Source: Paraburkholderia sp. Ac-20340 (lineage in GTDB: Bacteria > Pseudomonadota > Gammaproteobacteria > Burkholderiales > Burkholderiaceae). Taken from it: DNA of 64,000 nt. Shown here one piece after another: positions 53,446 through 61,341 of the stretch (the stretch's first letter is position 1; the number at the start of each line of letters is the position of its first letter). The position numbers were made by a program, and so were the translations under genes. The notes under the pieces are model-generated. The model worked only from the letters and a program-made list of their open reading frames with translations, had not been told where the DNA came from and ran no database searches. The stretch spans positions 388,534 through 452,533 of the forward strand of contig NZ_JAAGPR010000004.1 in NCBI RefSeq assembly GCF_017104965.1, in the 5' to 3' direction.

Positions 53446-53805
53446 ATGAACAGCAAGGTGAGCGTGTTGAAGCAGCAACTCGTGCGACTCGATGAGCGAA
53501 TTTCAGTCGCCTGGCAACAGGAGCAGAAAGCTGCGATCGAGCACATCCGCCAGGTCATGAACTTCTTCAACCTTGTGCCGAATCAGTTGCGTGTCGACCG
53601 GCGCGGCCGCTATAACACCCGACCGCTTCAGATGAAGTATCAGGACCCCGTCACCGGCGCGACATGGACCGGCCGCGGACGCGCGCCGTCGTGGATACGG
53701 AACAAAAGCTATAACGACTTTCTGGTCCCTCAGCCCAATGGCGTTGAGACAGACGCGAGAGGGCGTTCGAATCGATCGAACGCCTCTGACGAAATCCTGC
53801 GCTGA
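53446..53805 (+). CDS. H-NS family histone-like nucleoid protein
   Basis: 119 aa from ATG 53446 (MNSKVSVLKQQLVRLDERIS). An N-terminal coiled coil (residues 5-45) is followed by a linker and the C-terminal DNA-binding segment YQDPVTGATWTGRGRAPSWI, which carries the GRGR variant of the H-NS AT-hook-like motif common in Burkholderia. The 30 residues after it are polar (VETDARGRSNRSNASDEILR). H-NS proteins silence AT-rich foreign DNA. This copy is under the likely control of a divergently encoded TetR sensor, which is unusual for the family. Confidence 0.9.
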   Translation: MNSKVSVLKQQLVRLDERISVAWQQEQKAAIEHIRQVMNFFNLVPNQLRVDRRGRYNTRPLQMKYQDPVTGATWTGRGRAPSWIRNKSYNDFLVPQPNGVETDARGRSNRSNASDEILR

Positions 53806-53822
53806 ACTGCTTACACCGCCCT

Positions 53823-55487
53823 TTACGCCGCGTCAGCCTGCTCGCGCATACGACGGGCTTCGTCGCGCAGGAATTGCTGGTAATCGTCCAGATCGCCATC
53901 GAAGGGTTCGACGCCGCCCTTGGTGACCAGCCAGAACTCGTCGCAGACCGCGCGCAGCAGCGCCCGGTCGTGACTGACCAGCATCACCGTGCCCTCGAAT
54001 TCATTGAGCGCCATGGCGAGCGCTTCGCGCGTAGCGAGGTCGAGGTGGTTGGTCGGTTCGTCGAGCAGCAGCAGGTTGGGGCGCTGCCACACGATCATGC
54101 ACAGCACGAGGCGCGCCTTTTCGCCGCCGCTCATCGTGTGAACGGCCTGGTGCACCGTGTCGCCGCTGAAATTGAAGGTGCCGAGGAAGGTGCGCAGCGA
54201 TTGTTCCGTGCCGCTCTGACCCGGCGCGCGCATGCTCGGCGGCGTGTCCCTGGCAAGGCGGATCATGTGCTCCATCGGCGTGTCTTGCGGGCGCAGGACG
54301 TCGAGTTCCTGCTGCGCGAAATAGCCGATGTTCAGGCCCTTGCCCTCGCTGATTTCACCGGCAATCGGCTTCAGCGCATGCGCGACCGTTTTCACCAGCG
54401 TCGACTTGCCCTGGCCGTTGGCACCGAGAATGCCGATGCGCTGCCCGGCCAGCACGGAGCGATTGATGCCCCGCACGATGACCGTAGGCGGCGTGCCCGG
54501 CGCTGCGTCTTCCGGCGCGGGATAACCGAAACTCGCGTCGAGCATCGACAACAGCGGGTTCGGGACGTTGAGCGGCTCCTTGAACTCGAAGTTGAACTCG
54601 GCTTCCGCAAGCACCGGCGCGATCTTCTCCATGCGTTCGAGCGCCTTGACGCGGCTCTGCGCCTGCTTCGCCTTCGAGGCCTTGGCCTTGAAACGGTCGA
54701 TGAACTTCTGCAGATGCGCGATCTTGTCCGCCTGTCTGGCGAGCGCGGCCTGCTGCAACTCCAGCTGCTCGGCGCGCATGTCTTCGAACTTGCTGTAGTT
54801 GCCGCCGTAGCGCACGAGCTTGGCGTTGTCGACGTGCACGGTCACCTGCGTGACCGCGTCGAGGAATTCGCGGTCGTGGCTGATCACCACGAGCGTGCCC
54901 TGATAGCGTTTGAGCCAGGCTTCCAGCCAGACCAGTGCATCGAGGTCCAGGTGGTTGGTCGGTTCGTCGAGCAGCAGCAGGTCGGACGGGCACATCAGCG
55001 CGCGCGCCAGTTGCAGTCGCATGCGCCAGCCGCCGGAGAAACTGCTGACCGGCTGGTCAAGCTGCGCGGCCGTAAAGCCGAGTCCCTGAATCAGCGCCTG
55101 GGCGCGTGCGGACGCATCGTGCGCGCCGGCGTCGTGCAGGGCCATGTAGGCGTGCGCCATGCGCATGCCGTCGTCGCTGGCCTCGGCGGCGGCGACTTCG
55201 GCCTGCGCGGCCAGCAGGACGGTGTCACCCTCGACCACGAAGTCCGTCGCGCCTTGCTCGGTCTCCGGCATATCCTGCGCGACCTGGCCCATTTTCCAGG
55301 CAGCCGGGATCGAGAACTCGCCGCTGTCTTCGTGCAGCGTGCCGTTGAGAAGCGCGAAGAATGACGATTTGCCGGCGCCATTGCGGCCGACCAGACCGAT
55401 CTTTTCGCCAGGGGTAAAGGTGACGGAGGCGCTGTCGAGCACGACCTTGACGCCGCGGCGCAGCGTGACATTACGGACGGAAATCAT
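53823..55487 (-). CDS. ABC-F family ATPase (YheS/Uup-like)
   Basis: 554 aa with two ATPase domains and no membrane segment. Domain 1: Walker A GLVGRNGAGKSS, signature SFSGGWRMRLQLARAL, Walker B LLLLDEPTNHLD, switch VISHDREFLD. Inter-domain linker about residues 230-300 is Lys/Gln-rich and helical (KAKASKAKQAQSRVKALERM). Domain 2: GANGQGKSTLVKTVA, MSGGEKARLVLCMIV, LLLLDEPTNHLDL. ABC-F proteins act on the ribosome to relieve stalling or give resistance. The C-terminal arm found in some YheS proteins is absent. The stop is 18 bases from the H-NS gene on the opposite strand. Confidence 0.93.
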   Translation of the reverse strand: MISVRNVTLRRGVKVVLDSASVTFTPGEKIGLVGRNGAGKSSFFALLNGTLHEDSGEFSIPAAWKMGQVAQDMPETEQGATDFVVEGDTVLLAAQAEVAAAEASDDGMRMAHAYMALHDAGAHDASARAQALIQGLGFTAAQLDQPVSSFSGGWRMRLQLARALMCPSDLLLLDEPTNHLDLDALVWLEAWLKRYQGTLVVISHDREFLDAVTQVTVHVDNAKLVRYGGNYSKFEDMRAEQLELQQAALARQADKIAHLQKFIDRFKAKASKAKQAQSRVKALERMEKIAPVLAEAEFNFEFKEPLNVPNPLLSMLDASFGYPAPEDAAPGTPPTVIVRGINRSVLAGQRIGILGANGQGKSTLVKTVAHALKPIAGEISEGKGLNIGYFAQQELDVLRPQDTPMEHMIRLARDTPPSMRAPGQSGTEQSLRTFLGTFNFSGDTVHQAVHTMSGGEKARLVLCMIVWQRPNLLLLDEPTNHLDLATREALAMALNEFEGTVMLVSHDRALLRAVCDEFWLVTKGGVEPFDGDLDDYQQFLRDEARRMREQADAA

Positions 55488-55647
55488 AAGAAGCTACTTC
55501 GGAGAGGAATGGCATGATAGCCGACCGGGCGCGCGGGGCGGTCTCTTTTCTGAGCCGCCTGCGCTTGACGGCCGTTTTGGCCGCGTTTATTGGTCGTGCT
55601 TATTGGCCATGATTATCGGCGACAAGGCAGGCCTCACCGGAAGCGCT

Positions 55648-55980
55648 TCAGTCGGCAGCGAGATACCCAGGCGTTTCCGGAAGGTACTGGGTTTCGCTTT
55701 GTTCCGCTTCGATGAAAGCCGTGAAATCGGCTGCCTGCAGTGCCGCGGTATCGGCACTCGCGAGCGGACGTTTTCGCATGGCCTGGCTCAGGATATAAGG
55801 CGCGTGCTGATAGAAGAGTTCGAGTTGCCGCGCATCCGATGCGCGAGGCGCGAGGCCAAAAACTTCCTCGAGCGCCCGGCGTGAGAGATGAAAACGCTGA
55901 AGTCCGCGAATGACGCGGACCTGAAACACCACCCCATCACTGTTGTGAGGGATTGCAGCCCAAACCAGCGCGCTGCCCAT
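55648..55980 (-). CDS. DUF1488-like small protein
   Basis: 110 aa. The pattern GVVFQVRVIRGLQRFHLSRRALEEVFGL followed by a helix LELFYQHAPYILSQAMRKRP and a final AALQAADFTAFIEAEQSET recalls the DUF1488 layout (strand, ALEDxFG, helix, tADF), though the match is partial. The ribosome site is GGGGGCTC. No signal peptide; likely cytoplasmic. Upstream (plus coordinates above 55980) the DNA is AT-rich, which suits a promoter. Function unknown. Confidence 0.6.
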   Translation of the reverse strand: MGSALVWAAIPHNSDGVVFQVRVIRGLQRFHLSRRALEEVFGLAPRASDARQLELFYQHAPYILSQAMRKRPLASADTAALQAADFTAFIEAEQSETQYLPETPGYLAAD

Positions 55981-56126
55981 GACGAGCCCCCATTCGGCGA
56001 CAAACCTGATTTAAAGTTCGTTGCTTGATGATGGCTCGCGAAAAATCCGTTTCAAAAATACGATGACCTGACTTTGGTATTTTCACCACACATGGCGAGT
56101 GAGTTTGAAGTCAGGCGGAAATCGCG

Positions 56127-56351
56127 TTATCCGCGCGTATCGACCCAGTTGCGCGCCCAGCGTGTCGAGTGCTGCAGCGCCTGTTCTTCCGTTGCGAAGT
56201 AGTCGAGCGAATAGAACTGATAGCAACCGTCGGCGTGCGCACTATTGGTGCGTTCGAGCATCAGGTTGGATGAAAAGCATCCGTCGGCCAAACGATGCGC
56301 GGACGGTGTAACGGCATAGCCGTTGTATTGGTGAATTTGATTGGTTTGCAT
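56127..56351 (-). CDS. Small conserved-looking hypothetical protein downstream of the cold-shock gene
   Basis: 74 aa from ATG 56351 (MQTNQIHQYNGYAVTPSAHR). It contains CFSSNLMLERTN, CYQFYSLDYFATEEQALQHS and WARNWVDTRG, with a regular alternating pattern and a C-terminal helix. The ribosome site is poor. I recall similar proteins in other Burkholderia genomes (sequence-level impression only). It lies 275 bases downstream of cspA on the same strand and may be expressed in the same stress conditions. Confidence 0.65.
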   Translation of the reverse strand: MQTNQIHQYNGYAVTPSAHRLADGCFSSNLMLERTNSAHADGCYQFYSLDYFATEEQALQHSTRWARNWVDTRG

Positions 56352-56588
56352 TTTAATTTTATTAGTATCCGAATGCGCGTGTGTCGTGCGATACGAGCAC
56401 AGGCGAGCCGATTCAAAGCCACTGCGAGCCGAATCTGGAGTAATCGGAAAACAAAAAGGCGTGAGAGCCGAAGGGGAGAATGAGGTGCAACGAGGCGTAT
56501 GGCGTCGGGCCAAGCTGCTCGATACATGGCAGCCGAGGGCGATCGCGCCAACTTTGGGAGACTTATGCTCCGCGAGGGTGTCGCTGCA

Positions 56589-56616
56589 ACCCGGCGTCCG
56601 TTGTCGGAAGCCGGGT
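56589..56616 (-). terminator. Possible terminator hairpin after cspA
   Basis: Outer stem ACCCGGC/GCCGGGT (56589-56595 with 56610-56616) and inner stem TCCG/CGGA (56597-56600 with 56605-56608), 11 nt beyond the cspA stop. No clear T-run follows on the minus strand, so termination may be weak. Confidence 0.4.
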
Positions 56617-56626
56617 CCTTCAAACT

Positions 56627-56830
56627 TTACAGCGGCTTGATGTTAGCCGCTTGCAGACCCTTCGGGCCTTGCTTCGTTTCGAAGCTCACTTTCTGGTTTT
56701 CAGCGAGCGTCTTGAAGCCGTCGGTCTTGATTTCCGAGAAATGAGCGAACAGGTCGTCGCCACCCTTGTCCGGGGTGATGAAGCCAAAGCCCTTGCTGTC
56801 GTTGAACCACTTAACGGTACCGGTTTCCAT
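56627..56830 (-). CDS. cspA: Cold-shock protein of the CspA family
   Basis: 67 aa OB-fold protein: [20 protein letters not shown] contains the RNP1 KGFGFI motif, [10 protein letters not shown] is RNP2-like, and EVSFE is replaced by [25 protein letters not shown] is 8 bases before the ATG at 56830. It binds single-stranded RNA and prevents structure formation in the cold and in general growth. The upstream open frame to 56974 is the long 5' untranslated leader typical of cold-shock genes, not a protein extension. Confidence 0.95.
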   Translation of the reverse strand: METGTVKWFNDSKGFGFITPDKGGDDLFAHFSEIKTDGFKTLAENQKVSFETKQGPKGLQAANIKPL

Positions 56831-57154
56831 GGAAAATCCTTGAGGTAAAAAATACGAAAGTTCGCTCAATAAAAGAGAGCGTGTGAAGCGACAAGGAGGG
56901 AGGTGACCACGAATACCGCTGAGGAGCGAGCAATTGATGAACAGCAATCGAACTTCTTGACCTTCGAACGACACACTAACCGCATGAGCGTATCAGCGTC
57001 AAGAATTATCTTGTAACTGTTCCGCCGAGCGTTCGTTCGGGTCAATGAGCGATGCGGCCCCCATTGCCCGCGCGCCTCATCGGGCGCGGCATGTGTGCAA
57101 CCCTGCTTGCGCGATGGGCGGCCGCTTTATCAGGGCCGCGCTCCATCGCTTCGA
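56831..57154. other. cspA leader and intergenic region
   Basis: 324 bases; on the minus strand it is the promoter and long 5' leader of cspA, as is usual for this gene family. The far end is the 3' region of rpsU. No ORF of its own. Confidence 0.5.
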
Positions 57155-57367
57155 TCAGTAGCGCTTTTTCGGCGGCATCGACCGCTTGGCCAGCTTGCGC
57201 ACGCGTGCGACCGCAGCCGCCTTCTTGCGCTTGCGTTCGGTCGTAGGCTTTTCATAGGCCGTGCGGGAACGCAGTTCCTGAATCAGGCCAGTGCGCTCGA
57301 TTGCGCGACGGAAGCGGCGCAGTGCGACGTCCACGGGTTCGTCGGGTTTCAGAATTACGGTAGTCAA
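57155..57367 (-). CDS. rpsU: 30S ribosomal protein S21
   Basis: 70 aa, [59 protein letters not shown]. Highly basic, with the S21 core [11 protein letters not shown] and the [11 protein letters not shown] motif; the C-terminus SMPPKKRY is slightly different from the classical E. coli end. S21 sits at the 30S platform and helps mRNA binding. The start is TTG 57367, because the nearby ATG (57372) opens only the two-codon frame ATG-AGT-TGA, which overlaps the TTG. Ribosome site AAAGGA. Burkholderiaceae often carry several rpsU copies. Confidence 0.92.
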   Translation of the reverse strand: MTTVILKPDEPVDVALRRFRRAIERTGLIQELRSRTAYEKPTTERKRKKAAAVARVRKLAKRSMPPKKRY

Positions 57368-57682
57368 CTCATTCCTTTGTTGAGATCCGGCAGCAGGGAA
57401 AAGGGCGATGTTGATGCCATTTTCCCTGACTGGCAGCGATCAGGCGGATCGTGGTGAGCAGCAGAGACGCTGGTGCTTGCACCTCGCAGCGCCGCAAGTG
57501 TAGCAATTGTTGCTGCTTTCGCGTGGAGTAATCGACCGGATGTGGCGTTCGGCGCGGGTGCGGGGCCTTAAAATGGGTCCAAAACCTCGATGGCAGGGAT
57601 CGCGCCGGCACCGCGTTCCGGTGGCCGACGTCGGCGGTACGTTCAATTTATAGCGGATAAACAGCAGCGGAGAAGACGGGCA
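57368..57682. other. Divergent region, rpsU / CBS protein
   Basis: 315 bases without a gene; holds the two divergent promoters and the two-codon upstream frame of rpsU (57364-57372). The ribosome site of the CBS gene is GAGAAGACGGG. Confidence 0.5.
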
Positions 57683-58087
57683 ATGAAAATGGCAGACCTC
57701 ATGACCACGCGCCTGGTCACGGTGGGTTTCGACGACACGCTTGAAACCGTCAAGGAGATCTTTGAGCAGACCGGGTTTCATCACCTGCTGGTGGTCGAGG
57801 ACAGAAAGCTGCAAGGTGTGGTGTCCGATCGAGACCTCCTGCGCGCGTTGAGCCCGTTCATTGACAGCGTGGTGGAGACGAAGCGGGATCTGGGGACACT
57901 GGCGAGGCGCGTTCATCAGATCATGAGCCGAAAGCCGCTGACACTCGGCGCGGACGCCGGGGTGGAAGAAGCGATCGAGTTATTTCTCGAGAATTCGATT
58001 TCGTGTATTCCCATCGTGAACGCTGAATTCGTTCCGATCGGCATTGTGAGCTGGCGGGATATTCTGCGGTCTTATCCGCGTCAGTAA
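57683..58087 (+). CDS. Tandem CBS-domain protein
   Basis: 134 aa from ATG 57683 (MKMADLMTTRLVTVGFDDTL). CBS 1: LETVKEIFEQTGFHHLLVVE, GVVSDRDLLRAL. CBS 2: HQIMSRKPLTLGADAGVEEA, NSISCIPIVNAEFVPIGIVS, WRDIL. The pair forms a Bateman module that binds adenine nucleotides and usually acts as a stand-alone energy or redox sensor. No partner domain is fused to it, and it is not in an operon. The insert between the domains (FIDSVVETKRDLGTLARRV) is charged and helical. Confidence 0.9.
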   Translation: MKMADLMTTRLVTVGFDDTLETVKEIFEQTGFHHLLVVEDRKLQGVVSDRDLLRALSPFIDSVVETKRDLGTLARRVHQIMSRKPLTLGADAGVEEAIELFLENSISCIPIVNAEFVPIGIVSWRDILRSYPRQ

Positions 58088-58229
58088 GGAATCGCCGGCC
58101 ACCTCGTTCGTTCTGAAACAAGGGCACGGACGCGAGGCGTTTGATGCTGCTAAGGTTAAACGTGTCGCGTCGGCAAACCAGAGCGCGGTCGCACGCGACG
58201 ACGTCCAGTCAACCGGCGAAGGAGAGGCT

Positions 58230-58442
58230 ATGAGGAAGCTTGTGACGCTTGCGATCACGGTCGCAGTAGCCAGTTCATTGAGTGGGTGTTTCTGGGGCCC
58301 GCCACCTGGCGGAGGACCCGGCGGTCCTGGCGGACCCGGAGGCGGCCAGGGTGGCCCCGGTGGAGGAGGTCCAGGCGGCCCCGGTGATGGTCCCGGTCCT
58401 CACGGGGCAATCGTCGTGCCGCATGTAGATCGGGCGGTCTGA
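58230..58442 (+). CDS. Gly/Pro-rich small lipoprotein
   Basis: 70 aa. Signal sequence MRKLVTLAITVAVASSLSGC with lipobox LSGC (Cys20). The mature part is FWGPP followed by a collagen-like tract of about 35 residues rich in GG, GP and PGG units (PGGGPGGPGGPGGGQGGPG...), then a short tail GAIVVPHVDRAV. Ribosome site GGAGAGG. A short, flexible, surface-anchored protein; function not recognisable. Genes of this design often vary in repeat number between strains. Confidence 0.75.
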   Translation: MRKLVTLAITVAVASSLSGCFWGPPPGGGPGGPGGPGGGQGGPGGGGPGGPGDGPGPHGAIVVPHVDRAV

Positions 58443-58520
58443 CCGCAAAACCGGAGCCGGCAAGGTGCCAGGCGCAGAGGCGTTCAGTGCAGCGAACGCC
58501 GATTCTGCGTGGAAATGGAC

Positions 58521-58724
58521 TCAGCGTGTGAGTCGCCTGTCACCTTGAGCGGCACCTCGCCAATACCCATCGCCCCATCGCGCGTTCGATGAGTAGCTTG
58601 TCGCCCTCGGCGCCACCTCGCAGGCCTGCAGATCGCGAACATTCCTGGACAGGACGAACTGACTTTTCAAAGGCAGAAAGCGCAGTAAATCCTTTAACCA
58701 GCGCGGCTTTTCATAGTCGGGCAT
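58521..58724 (-). pseudogene. Remnant of an ATP-binding-protein-like gene (N-terminal fragment)
   Basis: From ATG 58724 the frame gives MPDYEKPRWLKDLLRFLPLK, SQFVLSRNVRDLQACEVAP, which reads like the conserved N-terminus of a large cytoplasmic protein (my impression is an AAA-type ATPase family of Burkholderia). After CEVAP it degrades. A second protein-like stretch, AMGIGEVPLKVTGDSHAE, appears in another frame just downstream (about 58505-58560). This suggests an internal deletion that left the two ends of a gene. Confidence 0.4.
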
Positions 58725-58837
58725 GGCGTCGTTTAAAGCATGCCCATTAAATCCGCCCATAAAACCGGCTAATCGCCGGCAGTAAGGCCGCCAGGGCGCG
58801 ACGTCCCGGACCCTGGCACCCCAACCGCCATCCATCG

Positions 58838-60244
58838 TTACGCGCCGTTCGATCCGAAAGCAGCGGATGCATCGCCGGCACCCGACGAACTTTCATTCGT
58901 GATCACCACATAGCGGCCATAAAAGAACGGCATGCCGAAATCGAGGCCGTCCTCGACGAGACCGTACACGCCGATATCGTTGAACGCATAGACGCCGCTG
59001 CTGCTCAGCAGCGTATTCACATTGCCGACCTTGAACGTGCCGGTATAGGAGCCGCTGGAACTGCTGGCGCCGCTGTTGGGCGCGAACGTCACGGATTCGG
59101 TCTGCACCGACGACGGACAGTAATAGCCGCTATAGGTGCCCGTGCACTGCGTCAGCGAGCTGTCCTGGAAGTACAGGAAGTTCGTGCCGGAGTCGATGAA
59201 GCTGTACTGGTTGGCGGTGCCGCCGTAGGTTGCGGTGAACTCGAAGTTCGCGTCGAGCGCAATCGTGCTCAGCGACGTCAGCGTATTGTCCGACTGCGTG
59301 CCGACGCCGAGATAGAGCGTTCCGGTCGCGCTTGCCTGGCCGCTGTCCGACACGCTCGGCATCGAAAGGACGATGCCGTTATTGTCGTTGGTGAGCATGC
59401 TGACCGGATTGGTCACCTGCTGGGTCAAAGGCACGGCGCTCTCCGTCGAGCAACCCGAGCCGCCCGAACAGGCGTAGTAGAGCGGCAGCGCGCTGCTCGC
59501 GCACGATTGCCCGCAGTCGCGGATCTGCCCTTGCACGCCCAGAATGCCGTACGCGCCCAACTGGCTGACGGTGCCCATGTTCGTACCGGCGCTCGCGCAT
59601 GACGACGGCGCCGAACCAGCCGCCGAATCGGCGATCACCTCGATCGGCACGCTCGACGCCGTCTCGCTGCCCAGTTCCACATCGGCCAGACGCACCGAGC
59701 CCCAGGTATAGCCGCTGACGAACTGGCTGCATTCATCGATGTAATAGCCCGACGACGACAATTGCTCGCGGCTCATGCCGGCCAGCGTCGTCGAACTCAG
59801 CTTCGACGCCAGCACGCGCAGGCCGGTGGAACCGGTATCCAGCAGCACGTGATCGATCGTGTCGCAGGTACTGGTGCCGGGCGCGCAGACGGTCACCGTG
59901 ACGAAGGGCAGGTTCGGGTAGTTGCTGAGGCTTTTCTCCACCGTCACCGTCATCGAGTTGCTCACGCTCGCGGATGCCGTCGTCCCCGTCGAGGTCGATG
60001 AGCTTGACGAACTCGATGAACTCGACGAGTCGCTCGAACTGGAGGAACTGCTTGAGCCGTCCGACGATCCGCCACCGCCGCAGGCCGCCAGTGCAAGCAC
60101 CAGACCACACGCTGCGATCCGGGCGACAGTGCGACGCGGCGCCAGTACGAACGCGCGTTGGAACGAGGCGCGGCTGGCAGGAAAAGGACTCGCCAGCAGC
60201 GCGATAGCGCAGGCGAATACCGCGAGGAAAGACATTGTCGTCAT
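58838..60244 (-). CDS. DUF3443 family lipoprotein with pepsin-like DTG/DSG motifs
   Basis: 468 aa. It has an N-terminal hydrophobic segment, then a second one ending in the lipobox LALAAC (Cys55). A serine-rich tract (residues 59-83) separates the anchor from a folded domain. That domain carries LLDTGSTGLRV (D136) and, about 215 residues later, FIDSGTNFLYF (D351), the spacing of a two-lobe aspartic protease. Four Cys-rich loops (CASAG, DCGQSC, ACSGGSGC, CTGTYSGYYC) probably form disulfides. DUF3443 proteins are common in Burkholderia and sit with DUF2844, as here. Role unknown; probably anchored outside the cytoplasm. Confidence 0.85.
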   Translation of the reverse strand: MTTMSFLAVFACAIALLASPFPASRASFQRAFVLAPRRTVARIAACGLVLALAACGGGGSSDGSSSSSSSSDSSSSSSSSSSSTSTGTTASASVSNSMTVTVEKSLSNYPNLPFVTVTVCAPGTSTCDTIDHVLLDTGSTGLRVLASKLSSTTLAGMSREQLSSSGYYIDECSQFVSGYTWGSVRLADVELGSETASSVPIEVIADSAAGSAPSSCASAGTNMGTVSQLGAYGILGVQGQIRDCGQSCASSALPLYYACSGGSGCSTESAVPLTQQVTNPVSMLTNDNNGIVLSMPSVSDSGQASATGTLYLGVGTQSDNTLTSLSTIALDANFEFTATYGGTANQYSFIDSGTNFLYFQDSSLTQCTGTYSGYYCPSSVQTESVTFAPNSGASSSSGSYTGTFKVGNVNTLLSSSGVYAFNDIGVYGLVEDGLDFGMPFFYGRYVVITNESSSGAGDASAAFGSNGA

Positions 60245-60321
60245 GACTGGACTATGGCGAGAAAAACGAAAGCGGAAGAGGACACCGGCCGCGCAAAGGC
60301 AGCGCGTTACCGATGCGTCAG

Positions 60322-60894
60322 TTACTGGATGACCGACGTGCTGAGGTCGGTCGGCAACAGTGACGGCAGCCAGGCGCGGCCGTGGAAGTGCCGTTGATGG
60401 CCTTGCACCTGCACGACGAAATCATCGGTGCTGATATTCACGCCACCGTTGCGCTGCCGGTTGGTCTGGCTTTGCAGCGCGGCCACGTATTCGGAGAAGA
60501 TCGTGCTACCCATGAAGGTGCGCAGATCGGGAATGAAGGGACCGTCCCACGCCAGCGCGAACACCGTGCCGTCGACATTCAGGTATTCGCGTTCGGTCAC
60601 GCCGTTGTCGAGCGTCGATTCGCGCACCGTGTACGTGGTGGAGGTGCTGGTGGACGAGGCCGTAGACGTGCTGCTCGTGGCCTTCAGCGCGACGGCTTCG
60701 GAGGTCCGCACGCTGGTCATCGGCAATGTCGGCTGACCGCCGAGCGCGGCATGGGCGCCGGCGCAGAACACGCTGCCCGATACCAGCACGGCGACCAGCA
60801 CGGCGATCTGCGCCGCGGCCCGCGTGGTCGCGGACGTATGAGGGACGGCGGGCATGACGGCTGACACAGCCGCCGCACAACGCAAGCGATTCAC
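60322..60894 (-). CDS. DUF2844 family secreted protein
   Basis: 190 aa from GTG 60894 (MNRLRCAAAVSAVMPAVPH), with AGGAGAG 7 bases upstream; the TTG at 60912 would place that site inside the coding region. Signal helix TRAAAQIAVLVAVLVSGSVF, cleavage after AHA before ALGGQPTLP. A Ser/Thr tract (SSTSTASSTSTSTT) precedes the conserved core TVRESTLDNGVTEREYLNVD, GTVFALAWDGPFIPDLRTFM, GSTIF. DUF2844 is found next to DUF3443 in Burkholderia. The two genes are co-transcribed (77-base gap). Partners in the same periplasmic process are likely; the function is unknown. Confidence 0.85.
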   Translation of the reverse strand: MNRLRCAAAVSAVMPAVPHTSATTRAAAQIAVLVAVLVSGSVFCAGAHAALGGQPTLPMTSVRTSEAVALKATSSTSTASSTSTSTTYTVRESTLDNGVTEREYLNVDGTVFALAWDGPFIPDLRTFMGSTIFSEYVAALQSQTNRQRNGGVNISTDDFVVQVQGHQRHFHGRAWLPSLLPTDLSTSVIQ

Positions 60895-61341
60895 GGGAAT
60901 CTCTCCTGACAAACGGGAAACGGGATGATAAATACGCTATTTTTGTTAGCGCGCTCATCGCTGCGGCGAATGCCGGCTTTCGATGGGCGCGACGCTATTT
61001 TTCGCGCGATATTCGAATTGTCGATGTCAACAATGACGATTCAATGTTGCATGCAGCCGGAAATCCGGCTGCAGCGGCGCAATATTAATTGAGCATGCAA
61101 CGAATCGCGCGATTCTACACAAGAAGAATCATTCATTCAGCCCCAGAAAACCTGACTTATCGCTGATGATCGGATATTCCACCTACCCAAAGCGCTTCAG
61201 CGTCTGGAATATCTTGAGAAGCGCATCCAGATAAAAGGATCGGGGATTCTTCCGCTGCGAAATCGATCGATATAGCGGTATTTATCGAGGCGTTCCTTAC
61301 TTTGTCTTTCCTGCCGGCCTGCGGGCCGTCGCGCGTTGTGT
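60895..61341. other. Intergenic region with hairpin and palindrome
   Basis: 447 bases, AT-rich in places, without a gene. Contains the perfect hairpin GCAGCCGG-AAAT-CCGGCTGC (61053-61072) and the 14-bp palindrome GAATCGCGCGATTC (61102-61115). It must hold the promoter of the DUF2844/DUF3443 pair and the 3' end of the GNAT transcript. Confidence 0.55.

Noticed and set aside
53874..55364. 496-codon plus-strand frame opposite the ABC-F gene
   Set aside because: Shadow of the ABC-F ATPase, whose Walker and signature motifs are all on the minus strand.
58290..58400. Repeat tract that could be mistaken for a CRISPR-like or satellite array
   Set aside because: It is a GGN/CCN codon repeat inside a lipoprotein gene, with no spacer structure.
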